From Betaproteobacteria bacterium (lineage in GTDB: Bacteria; Pseudomonadota; Gammaproteobacteria; Burkholderiales; Casimicrobiaceae): a DNA stretch of 13,865 nt. The stretch spans positions 1-13,865 of the forward strand of contig VBCZ01000009.1 in the NCBI GenBank assembly GCA_005889025.1, written 5' to 3'. Shown here piece after piece: positions 7,833-13,827 of the stretch (positions are counted from its first letter, which is position 1; the number at the start of each line of letters is the position of its first letter). Below the pieces are notes generated by a model, which worked only from the letters and a program-made list of their open reading frames with translations, did not search any database and was not told the origin of the DNA. A program made the translations under genes and the position numbers.

Positions 7833-7864
7833 TCGTGCCCAGACTATACCGGCACGATTCGTGC
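7833..7864. promoter_or_regulatory. Operator-like array of three TCGTGC half-sites in the divergent promoter
   Basis: TCGTGCC (7833-7839) is followed by its exact reverse complement GGCACGA (7851-7857), then by TCGTGC (7859-7864) after one base. The last two form the perfect 6+1+6 palindrome GCACGATTCGTGC (7852-7864). The palindrome lies directly upstream of a plus-strand TATAAT (7873-7878) and a minus-strand TATAGT (7848-7843), so a bound protein could control both directions. The first pair could also form a 7-base RNA hairpin, but no T-run follows. Confidence 0.5.
7843..7848 (-). promoter_or_regulatory. Candidate -10 box directed toward the ECF sigma gene
   Basis: TATAGT on the minus strand matches TATAAT at five of six positions. 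The palindrome GCACGATTCGTGC falls in the place of its spacer. No good -35 hexamer is seen (TTTTGA at 16 bases matches three of six). The leader to ATG 7662 would be about 170 bases. Confidence 0.3.
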
Positions 7865-7872
7865 TCAAAACT

Positions 7873-7878
7873 TATAAT
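7873..7878 (+). promoter_or_regulatory. -10 box of the ferritin-like gene promoter
   Basis: A perfect TATAAT lies in an AT-rich patch (CAAAACTTATAATTAG). It would start transcription near 7885 and give a 40-45 base leader to GTG 7928. The -35 position (7850-7855, CGGCAC) is poor, which suggests an activator-dependent promoter; the palindrome at 7852-7864 covers the spacer. Confidence 0.55.
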
Positions 7879-7927
7879 TAGCGCAGAGGCCATTTTTCGC
7901 CCGCGTCCATCCCTTGAAGGAGCTCCC

Positions 7928-8491
7928 GTGAAGCCAGCGCCCTCGGCAAACAAGCAACCCTTTCTCAGCGACGTGAAGACCCTGCGCGACCGAGCGCGAC
8001 AGCATATCGAGGAGGGCGCAGTGACTGCGGGATATGGGGGCGATACCGCGGTTGCAGTCAAGGTGCTCAACGCTGCGCTGGCGACCGAGCTTGTCTGCGT
8101 ATTGCGCTACAAGCGCCACTACTTTATGGCGCAAGGCATCCACGCGGGGCCGGTCGCCACCGAGTTCCAGGAGCATGCGGCCGAAGAACAGGAGCACGCC
8201 GACCGGATCGCGGAGCGCATCATTCAGCTGGGCGGCGAACCGAATTTTTCGCCGGACGGCTTGCTCTCGCGCAGCCATTCCGAATACGTCGAGGGCAAGG
8301 ACCTGGTCGACATGATCAAAGAAGACTTGATCGCCGAGCGCATCGCAATCGACAGTTATCGCGAGATCGCGGCGTATTTTGCGCCCTTCGACGGAACGAC
8401 ACGGCGCATGATCGAGGAAATCCAGGCGGTGGAAGAGGAGCATGCCGACGACCTTGCCGAGTTGCTCAAGGATTTCCCCGCTCGAGGCTAG
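7928..8491 (+). CDS. Bacterioferritin-like di-iron ferritin-family protein
   Basis: GTG 7928 is chosen because GAAGGAG (7916-7922) stands five bases ahead; the in-frame ATG 7835 falls inside the operator and upstream of the promoter. The 187-residue product is a four-helix ferritin-like domain with a 40-residue N-terminal extension. Candidate metal ligands are E54, E87 and H90 (EQEH), E137, E169 and H172 (EEEH). The 33-residue gap E54-E87 and 32-residue gap E137-E169 match bacterioferritin spacing closely, with a longer loop between the helix pairs. The position equivalent to the haem-ligand Met of bacterioferritin is Gln88, so it is probably haem-free. The expected role is iron oxidation and storage or peroxide detoxification in the cytoplasm. 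A rubrerythrin-like or Dps-like role is possible, because assembly state cannot be read from the sequence. Confidence 0.9.
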   Translation: MKPAPSANKQPFLSDVKTLRDRARQHIEEGAVTAGYGGDTAVAVKVLNAALATELVCVLRYKRHYFMAQGIHAGPVATEFQEHAAEEQEHADRIAERIIQLGGEPNFSPDGLLSRSHSEYVEGKDLVDMIKEDLIAERIAIDSYREIAAYFAPFDGTTRRMIEEIQAVEEEHADDLAELLKDFPARG

Positions 8492-8523
8492 CGCCAGGGT
8501 CTGTAAGAGTCTACTGACCGCAA

Positions 8524-9314
8524 ATGAAGACATTTCATATCGACTCGCAACTCGATTACGATGTCCTTCAGCAGACATTGTTTGTTTTCAACCTGCCGGT
8601 TCCGAACACCGGCACGCAGCGGATTCGCGCCGAGGCGGTGACGACGCAGCCGTCGCTGGATTTTGATGAATTCGCCGACGCTGTGGGTGCAAATCGATTC
8701 GTTCGCGTGAACGTGCCGCCCGGCCTGTTCAGCGTGCGGTATCAGGCGACGGTCGACCTCGATCCCCCCGCAGTAGACGAACTCGCGCCGGAAATTCCGC
8801 TTGCGGAGGTGCCGGGCGCCGTACTCCCCTATGTAATGGCGAGCAAATACTGTGAAGCCGATCTGCTGTTCGCGCTGGCATGCCGCGAATTCGGCAGGCT
8901 GGCGCCGGGCTATCGCCGCGTGCAGTCGGTTTGCCAGTGGATCCGTGACAATATCGCATATCAGATTGGCACCTCGTCCCCCCTGACGACCGCGCGCGAC
9001 GTGCTCGCCAATCGAGCCGGCCGGCGCGGTTTGTCACCGGATATGCGCGCTACGCCGATCCTCCGCCCGACTTCCACGCAGTGTTCGAAGCGTATCTGGG
9101 CGACCGCTGGTATCTGTTTGACCCCACGCGGCTATCGCCGCTCGACGAAATCGTGCGCATAGGCACAGGACGGGACGCCGCAGAAGTCGCGTTTGCGACA
9201 TTTTTCGGTGCTGCCCGGATGCGTCGATTGGCGCCGTTGATCGAGCCGGCAGAGCCAGGTACCGAATTGGTATCGCTGCAATCCCCGGCTGCGGGGATCT
9301 TGCTCGCCGCCTGA
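8524..9314 (+). pseudogene. Transglutaminase-like family protein, catalytic-Cys segment deleted and frame lost
   Basis: ATG 8524 opens a frame that reads as a transglutaminase-family protein to about residue 166 (QWIRDNIAYQIGTSSPLTTA, then RDVLANRAG). After base 9021 that frame turns into unrelated residues and stops at 9162. The family sequence resumes one frame over from base 9021: PARFVTGYARYADPPPDFHA, then EAYLGDRWYLFDPTRLSP, ending at TGA 9312-9314. That second part keeps the active-site His (DFHA) and Asp (FDPT). Between NRAG and PARF the family normally has about 18 residues containing the nucleophilic Cys (GVCRDFAH-type); these are absent, consistent with a deletion of about 55 bases between CCGG copies. 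As sequenced the gene cannot make an active enzyme. Either it is a true pseudogene or the assembly collapsed here. The intact family is cysteine-protease-like. Confidence 0.85.
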
Positions 9315-9325
9315 TAAGCACGGCT

Positions 9326-9354
9326 GGGGGATGTCCGATGTAGGACGTCCTCCC
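9326..9354. other. Stem-loop after the transglutaminase pseudogene
   Basis: GGATGTCC (9329-9336) pairs with GGACGTCC (9343-9350), with one G-U pair, around the loop GATGTA. Flanking GGG (9326-9328) and CCC (9352-9354) extend the stem across one bulged T. No T-run follows, so a factor-independent terminator is doubtful; it may stabilise RNA or end transcription with Rho. Confidence 0.4.
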
Positions 9355-9380
9355 ACGCGCATCGTCGTCGCGTCCGACCA

Positions 9381-9386
9381 TATAAA
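9381..9386 (+). promoter_or_regulatory. Weak candidate -10 box upstream of the PRC-barrel gene
   Basis: TATAAA is the only AT-rich hexamer in the 150-base gap before the PRC-barrel gene. No matching -35 hexamer is seen at 16-18 bases, so it would need an alternative sigma factor or an activator. Confidence 0.22.
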
Positions 9387-9464
9387 CAGGTGATGGCCGA
9401 TATCAGAGTCGATTCGCGAAATGCAAACTCGATGTGTCGCCCACAGCCCTTACGCGAGGCAGGA

Positions 9465-9893
9465 ATGGCCATCGTTCAAACGAGCACCGAGCCAAAATGC
9501 CCGCGCACCTCGAGCGGATGGACGGCACGCGGCATTGTCGGCGGAAGCGAGGTTCTTGGGCTTTCAGTAGTCGACAGCCGTGGCGAGCAAATCGGTGTGC
9601 TTCATGACTTGATGCTTGACCTGCGGACGGGACGCATCGCCTATGGCATGGTGATTCTTGATCATGCGCCGGAATGGAGCGAACGGGTCATCGCCGTTCC
9701 CTGGAACGCGATGTCGCCCGGTCCGGAGGTAGAGCATTTCCGCATCAATGCGCTTCGCGACTGGATCGAGCGTGCGCCGTCGATGCAGCCGGACGCCATG
9801 CCGAATTTGCTGGACCATGAGTGTGCGGTCCTCATCCATTCGTTCTTCGGCACCCGGCCGTATTGGGAAGCCGGAGGACAACAGCACTCGTAG
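9465..9893 (+). CDS. PRC-barrel domain protein
   Basis: ATG 9465 has GAGG (9456-9459) at five bases, so it is preferred over in-frame GTG 9390, which has no ribosome site. The product is 142 residues with no signal peptide or membrane segment. Residues about 28-100 form a PRC-barrel: EVLGLSVVDSRGEQIGVLHD, then LMLDLRTGRIAYGMVI, then ERVIAVPWNAMS. The C-terminal part carries LIHSFFGTRPYW, a tail often seen in proteobacterial PRC-barrel proteins found with stress genes. PRC-barrels are small beta barrels used in RNA processing (RimM), photosynthetic reaction centres and many uncharacterised stress proteins; the specific role here is unknown. It lies 41 bases ahead of the BON lipoprotein, probably in the same transcript. 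Confidence 0.9.
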   Translation: MAIVQTSTEPKCPRTSSGWTARGIVGGSEVLGLSVVDSRGEQIGVLHDLMLDLRTGRIAYGMVILDHAPEWSERVIAVPWNAMSPGPEVEHFRINALRDWIERAPSMQPDAMPNLLDHECAVLIHSFFGTRPYWEAGGQQHS

Positions 9894-9934
9894 GCCTTCC
9901 GCTGGGCCAAACGCTAACTTTTATGGAGCCTGAA

Positions 9935-10429
9935 ATGAAGATTCAACATACTTCCGCGCTACTCGCAGCACTTGTCGCGACGTCGCTGGGTCTGGTTGCC
10001 TGTCAGCAGCGCTCATCCGACACCGCCACGCCTCGCGCAGACAGCACGGCGCCGCGCGTCGCCGCCACAACCACGCCGAGCACAACCACGCCGAGCACGA
10101 CCACGTCGAGCATGAACACGCCGAGCACGACCACGTCAAGCATGAACACGCCCAGCTCGACTACGCCAAGCGACGCTACGACCACCAACCCTGTCGACAA
10201 GGCGGTCGCCGCAACCGACGACGCCGCGATCACGGCGAAGGTCAAAACCGCCATCCTCGCCGAGCCGGGTTTGAAATCTCTGCAAATCAATGTCGACACC
10301 AAGGACGGAACGGTCACACTGTCCGGAACTGTCGACAACGCCGACTTGCGCGAGCGGGCGAAACAACTCGCTTCGTCGACATCGGGCGTCAAGGGGGTAG
10401 TGGACCAACTGACGGTCAAGACCTCCTAA
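9935..10429 (+). CDS. BON-domain lipoprotein with pentapeptide-repeat linker
   Basis: ATG 9935 has GGAG (9925-9928) six bases ahead, better than in-frame ATG 9923. The 164-residue product starts with a lipoprotein signal (MKIQHTSALLAALVATSLGL) and lipobox LVAC, with Cys23 as the lipid site. Gln at +2 suggests outer-membrane sorting. Residues 45-79 are seven Thr/Ser/Pro-rich pentapeptides (TTTPS-type), a flexible spacer. Residues about 95-162 are one BON domain: DDAAITAKVKTAILAEPGLK, then INVDTKDGTVTLSGTVDNAD, then VKGVVDQLTVK. BON domains bind phospholipid or envelope surfaces, as in OsmY and BON lipoproteins induced by osmotic or envelope stress. One domain rather than two makes it shorter than OsmY or DolP. 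It is followed by a hairpin terminator region and converges on the sensor kinase gene. Confidence 0.93.
   Translation: MKIQHTSALLAALVATSLGLVACQQRSSDTATPRADSTAPRVAATTTPSTTTPSTTTSSMNTPSTTTSSMNTPSSTTPSDATTTNPVDKAVAATDDAAITAKVKTAILAEPGLKSLQINVDTKDGTVTLSGTVDNADLRERAKQLASSTSGVKGVVDQLTVKTS
10067..10171 (+). repeat. Seven 15-base tandem units inside the BON lipoprotein gene
   Basis: Units start at 10067, 10082, 10097, 10112, 10127, 10142 and 10157. The first two are identical (ACAACCACGCCGAGC). Units 3-4 and 5-6 form a nearly identical 30-base pair differing at two bases. Translated they are TTTPS, TTTPS, TTTSS, MNTPS, TTTSS, MNTPS, STTPS. The length is a multiple of three, so copy-number changes would keep the frame and only alter linker length. 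Confidence 0.9.
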
Positions 10430-10430
10430 A

Positions 10431-10453
10431 CGCGGATCCGTCATCGATCCGCG
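10431..10453 (-). terminator. Hairpin between convergent BON and kinase genes, polarity favours the minus strand
   Basis: CGCGGATC (10431-10438) and GATCCGCG (10446-10453) form a perfect 8-base stem with a 7-base loop. Reading on the minus strand the stem is followed by TTTAGG, a short U-tract. On the plus strand it is followed by ACCGG. It is 27 bases beyond the kinase stop and 2 bases beyond the BON stop. Confidence 0.5.
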
Positions 10454-10479
10454 ACCGGATGAGGCTGGAGCGTATTGTT

Positions 10480-11886
10480 TCAGCGAGACCGGGAAGCGGT
10501 GACCGCTGCAACAGGGCCCGCGGCTCTCGCCGCGGGCTTTGTGCTTGTGGGAATGGAAACGACGATTGTGGTTCCCCGATCAGGCTGGCTTGCCACGGAA
10601 AGGTTTCCTCCGAGTTGTTGAGCGCGTTCGCGTATGCCACGGATGCCGTGCGATTCCGGCTTGCTGATATCGACCGGGCTCATGCCGATGCCGTTATCGC
10701 GGACTTGAAGGACGTACGCGGAATCCGCGGCCTCCAGTTCGACCGCGACGTTGGTCGCCTTGGCGTGACGTGCGACATTGGTAAGTGTCTCTTGAAAGAT
10801 GCGGAACAGGGTCAGGGCGACGTCGCGCTCGATAGGAATATCGGGATCAGGCGTCTCGACGATCACTTGGACCCCGGTGTGCTTTTGGTGTTCCGAGGCC
10901 TGCCAGCGCAGTGCCGCTGCCAGGCCGAGATCGTCCAGGATGCTGGGCCGGAGATCGGTCACGATCTTGCGCGTTGCGGCCACCGCCGACTCGACGAGCT
11001 TCACCATCGCGGAGCGTTTTTGATGCAAAGAGCTGAGTTCCTGCGGAAGCTGCTCGCCGAGCCAGTCGAGATCCATGCGTAGCGCAGTCAGCGTCGATCC
11101 AAGCTCATCGTGAACCTCGCGCGCAATGCGCGCCTTCTCTTCCTCCCTCACCGTCTGGAGGTAGCGCGACAGCGACCGAAGCTCCTCGCGCGAGCGCTCG
11201 ATCTCGAGCTGTGCCAGGCGCGATTGCGTATCGTCGAAGACCAGTCCGTCCCACAATGTCGCATGATCGGTACGGCGAGGCTGGGCTCGGATGTTGATCC
11301 ATTTTTCGCTGGGCTCGTGCGGATTGCGCAGCCGGCCGCTCCAGGTCCAGTTGGCAAGGTGGTCTGCGGAGGCATCGAGCGTGGCAAACAGGTGGGATCG
11401 CTCATCCTCCGGAACGAGCGAGAAAAATGCATCCGCATCGGTGAGCAGCGCAGTCTCGGCAACGCCGGTGAGCGTTTGTGAGCCGCGGTTGACGTACGCG
11501 AAGGAAAGTTTTTTTGACGAGTCCCGAACCAGCTGAAAGACCATCCCCGGGACGTTTGCCGTCATACCCTCGTATCGCTGCTCGCTTTCCTTGAGCGCGA
11601 TTTCCATGTCCCGTCGCACCGTGTTGTCGTAACACGAACACAAGTAACCGCAGAAATTGGCCCGCATATCGTGATATGGCCGCCCGACGCATATCATCGA
11701 GCCGTAAGCGCCGTTCGCCCGGCGAAGCCGGAACTCGATTTCAAAAGGCCTGCGTGCGGCGAATGCCTTGGTGAAACTATCGGACCAGCGGGGGCGATCG
11801 TCCGGATGCATCCCGTCGAGCCAACCATTGCCTAGCTCCTGCTCGTGTGTCCGGCCGGTGTATTCGAGCCATGCCTGATTCAGGAA
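10480..11886 (-). CDS. Kinase segment C: PAS domains and NarL-type catalytic core
   Basis: From 11886 (FLNQAWLEYTGR) the second PAS continues (MHPDDRPRWSDSF, then EIEFRLRRANGAYGSMI). A third PAS covers about 11580-11212 (MTANVPGMVFQLVR, then WTWSGRLRNPHEPSEKWINI). The HisKA_3 dimerisation helix has the phospho-acceptor His at 11112-11110 in IAREVHDELGSTLTALRMDL. The ATPase domain shows the N box (FRIFQETLTNVARHAKA), G1 (DNGIGM) and G2 (GIRGIRERAQQLGG), and ends at GTTIVVSIPT. About 20 extra residues then read through the plus-strand terminator hairpin to TGA 10480-10482. All catalytic motifs are present, so only the frame changes upstream question its activity. If translated alone it could start within this segment as a soluble kinase lacking its sensor. 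Confidence 0.85.
   Translation of the reverse strand, partial: FLNQAWLEYTGRTHEQELGNGWLDGMHPDDRPRWSDSFTKAFAARRPFEIEFRLRRANGAYGSMICVGRPYHDMRANFCGYLCSCYDNTVRRDMEIALKESEQRYEGMTANVPGMVFQLVRDSSKKLSFAYVNRGSQTLTGVAETALLTDADAFFSLVPEDERSHLFATLDASADHLANWTWSGRLRNPHEPSEKWINIRAQPRRTDHATLWDGLVFDDTQSRLAQLEIERSREELRSLSRYLQTVREEEKARIAREVHDELGSTLTALRMDLDWLGEQLPQELSSLHQKRSAMVKLVESAVAATRKIVTDLRPSILDDLGLAAALRWQASEHQKHTGVQVIVETPDPDIPIERDVALTLFRIFQETLTNVARHAKATNVAVELEAADSAYVLQVRDNGIGMSPVDISKPESHGIRGIRERAQQLGGNLSVASQPDRGTTIVVSIPTSTKPAARAAGPVAAVTASRSR
10516..10542 (+). terminator. GC-rich hairpin with T-run, plus-strand terminator inside the kinase 3' end
   Basis: GCCCGCGGC (10516-10524), loop TCTC, and GCCGCGGGC (10529-10537) form a perfect 9-base stem followed by TTTGT on the plus strand. 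This suits termination of the PRC/BON transcript about 90 bases after the BON stop. It lies inside the last 20 codons of the opposing kinase frame, where it encodes KPAARAAGP. Confidence 0.65.
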
Positions 11887-13322
11887 TCGCAAGCGCCGTT
11901 GGGGTCGCTTCTCCACACGAGATTGGGAAAGTCCGAGAACAGCGCAAAATAGAAATCGCGCGATCGTTCCGTCTGCTCCTGCAGCTCGATGCGCTGCGTG
12001 GCATCCCGCGTGACGACCGAAAAACCGCGCAGTTGCCCGCTCTCGTCGCGGATTGCGGAGACCACATCGTCGCCGCAATAACGCGTCCCGTCCTTGCGCA
12101 CGTGCCAGCATTCCTTCTCGAAAGAGCCGCGTCGCGTAGCGATCGACAGCTCATTTTCGCGCGGCTGTTCGCGATCGGTGGGATAGAGCATCGAAAACGG
12201 TTTGCCTATGGCCTCTTCCGCGGTGTATCCGTTCAGCGCCTGGGCGCCTGGATTCCAGCTCGCAATCCGGCCCTCGACATCGAGCATATAGATCGCGCAA
12301 TCCCTGATCGCATTGACAATGAGCTGGTTTCGGGTTTGGCTTTGACGAAGCTCCTGCTCGATGTGATAGCGCCGAGCGATGTCGCGCTGCAGCTGGAGAT
12401 TTGCGTTGTCGAGCTCGTGTGCTCGCCTGCGCGCCATTTGAAACAGGTAAGCTGAAACCGCCAGGAGCGTCGCAAGCACCGTCCCAAGGGCCAGCACCGC
12501 ATCCGGAAGTCCAGATGCCGCTCCAGAGAGGTAACTTGCTGTCGGAGTCACGCGGAGAGACCGATTAACGTCGGGGATATTCAGCGGAACTTCCTCCGAC
12601 CATTGGCTGGGCGCCGCGGGCGCGCCGGCATTGACCGCCTGCAGCACGGTGCCGGCTTCGACCAGCTCTATATGGTGGTCGCCGAAGCGGCGATCGATAA
12701 GCGATTTCAACCAGGCACCGTCGCCGAGCGCACCCAAGGCGATGCCGCGCAATTCGCCGTTATCGAAGACGGGTGCATAGATGACGACCCCCGGTCCGCC
12801 CACGGCCGGGTCACTGAATGGACCGAAGGTAGGGCGGTGGTTGCGCACCGCCTGCTTGACTGCAGCGGCCTGTTTGGGATCGGACAGCACGTTATAGCCG
12901 ACGGCGTGGGGAGCGATTTCCTCGGGCAGCGCCCAGCGGATAATGTAGTCGGGGCCCGCCCACGCAAGCAGTCGGAATTCGTTGACGTCCTTGATCAGGG
13001 CGCCGGCATCGCGCCGCCACACAGTTTCATCAGGCCGTCCGAGCGTCCACTCGGCAAGACGTTGGAGCATCTCGCTGCGTGTGCTCAGATCGCGCTCGAC
13101 TTGGCTCCTGGCGTCGGCGGCGACAAGCGAGGTGCTGTGCTGGAACACCCTCGTCTCTTCGATGGCGAGCGCGCGCCATAACACCAGGACGCACGCGAAT
13201 ATGGTCATCCAGATGATCACCGGCATCGAACGGCTCAATGCCGCGCGCTCGTCCTTGCTGCCTGCGAGGCCATAGGCAAGGACCGTTGCGGCAATCAGGA
13301 TCAACAGAAGCGCGTCGGCGGT
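11880..13322 (-). CDS. Kinase segment B: last membrane spans, CHASE-like domain, PAS domain
   Basis: This frame starts making sense at 13322 (TADALLLILIAATVLAYGLA). It has a second span (PVIIWMTIFACVLVLWRALA), then about 200 residues predicted to be periplasmic with CHASE-like features (FGPFSDPAVGGPGVVIYAPV, then GIALGALGDGAWLKSLIDRR). A further span follows at about 12506-12437 (VLALGTVLATLLAVSAYLF), then a short helical linker and a PAS domain (about 12332-12000: NAIRDCAIYMLDVEGRIASW, then NGYTAEEAIGKPF). A second PAS begins at about 11955 and is cut by the stop at 11880. CHASE domains sense small extracellular molecules; the ligand is not predictable. Confidence 0.8.
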   Translation of the reverse strand, partial: TADALLLILIAATVLAYGLAGSKDERAALSRSMPVIIWMTIFACVLVLWRALAIEETRVFQHSTSLVAADARSQVERDLSTRSEMLQRLAEWTLGRPDETVWRRDAGALIKDVNEFRLLAWAGPDYIIRWALPEEIAPHAVGYNVLSDPKQAAAVKQAVRNHRPTFGPFSDPAVGGPGVVIYAPVFDNGELRGIALGALGDGAWLKSLIDRRFGDHHIELVEAGTVLQAVNAGAPAAPSQWSEEVPLNIPDVNRSLRVTPTASYLSGAASGLPDAVLALGTVLATLLAVSAYLFQMARRRAHELDNANLQLQRDIARRYHIEQELRQSQTRNQLIVNAIRDCAIYMLDVEGRIASWNPGAQALNGYTAEEAIGKPFSMLYPTDREQPRENELSIATRRGSFEKECWHVRKDGTRYCGDDVVSAIRDESGQLRGFSVVTRDATQRIELQEQTERSRDFYFALFSDFPNLVWRSDPNGACDS

Positions 13323-13827
13323 TTCCGAGCAGCAAGAGCGAGAAGGCGACCGCGATCGACGCAAGCAGCGTCACCCACACCGATCGCCACGGCTCGCGCG
13401 GCACCGGCCTGAGCCACGCAAGCGCACATCCCACGACGACGAAGACGAGCGCCGTCAAAACACCCATGTCGCTGTAGTTTCCGTCGCTATAAGGCAGCCA
13501 AGAATTGGCGAGCAGGGGATGGACCGAAATATTGCCGGGTGCGATATAAGCAGCAAGCCGCAGCGCCCCCAGTGCGATCGGGACGATGGCGAGCGCCCTG
13601 CCCACCGAGCTCAATCGCGTGCCCGTTGCAACGAGCGATACGCCGGCAAAAATAAACGCCCATGCCGCGTCGTAGGGGATGCTTGCGAGTTCTGGCGGCG
13701 GGGTTCTGGACACCCATCCATGCCAAGCGGCAACGATCCAGCTACCCATGGCGATCGCCACAGTCCCCGCGGAAACCAAGGGGGCCGCAGACCAGAGCGT
13801 TTGCCACCGCAGATTGGCCAATCTCAT
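13323..13827 (-). CDS. Kinase segment A: N-terminal multi-membrane-span region
   Basis: About 168 residues from ATG 13827 up to the AAA run. At least five hydrophobic segments are visible: LVSAGTVAIAMGSWIVAA, AAWAFIFAGVSLVATG, ALAIVPIALGALRLAAYIA, MGVLTALVFVVVGCALAWL and WVTLLASIAVAFSLLLLG. The frame then leaves the protein sequence and runs to a stop at 13030 through Arg-rich non-homologous residues. With two further spans in segment B it makes a seven-span, MASE-like input module. Such modules anchor sensor kinases and may sense membrane or small-molecule signals. Confidence 0.75.

Larger units (their letters stand above)
10480..13827 (-). pseudogene. Hybrid multi-PAS sensor histidine kinase gene, interrupted by two frame changes
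   Basis: Three overlapping minus-strand frames join into one protein of about 1,115 residues. ATG 13827 has AAGGA 11 bases ahead. The first junction is in an AAA run at 13322-13324: removing one A links LLLLG to TADALLLILIAATV. The second is at 11885-11888: adding one base (for example a T in GATTCC) links SDPNGACD to FLNQAWLEYTGR and removes the stop at 11880. Both sites are in short homopolymers, so sequencing error is as likely as mutation. Order of domains: seven membrane segments, CHASE-like sensor, one membrane segment, three PAS domains, HisKA_3, HATPase_c. This is the layout of NarL-type sensor kinases at the inner membrane that signal to a separate LuxR-type response regulator; no regulator gene lies in the window. 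The three segments are described separately. Confidence 0.85.

Noticed and set aside
7851..7866. Plus-strand sigma-54 promoter (CGGCACGATTCGTGC)
   Set aside because: It has GG-N10-GC spacing but two mismatches, and the bases are better explained as the palindromic operator next to TATAAT.
7635..7868. 77-codon minus-strand frame across the divergent promoter
   Set aside because: It overlaps the sigma start in another frame and covers promoter elements; there is no ribosome site and no motif.
11847..13181. Plus-strand frames of about 200 codons (11847-12455, 12603-13181)
   Set aside because: They are shadows of the sensor kinase, whose PAS and CHASE-like motifs are clear on the minus strand.
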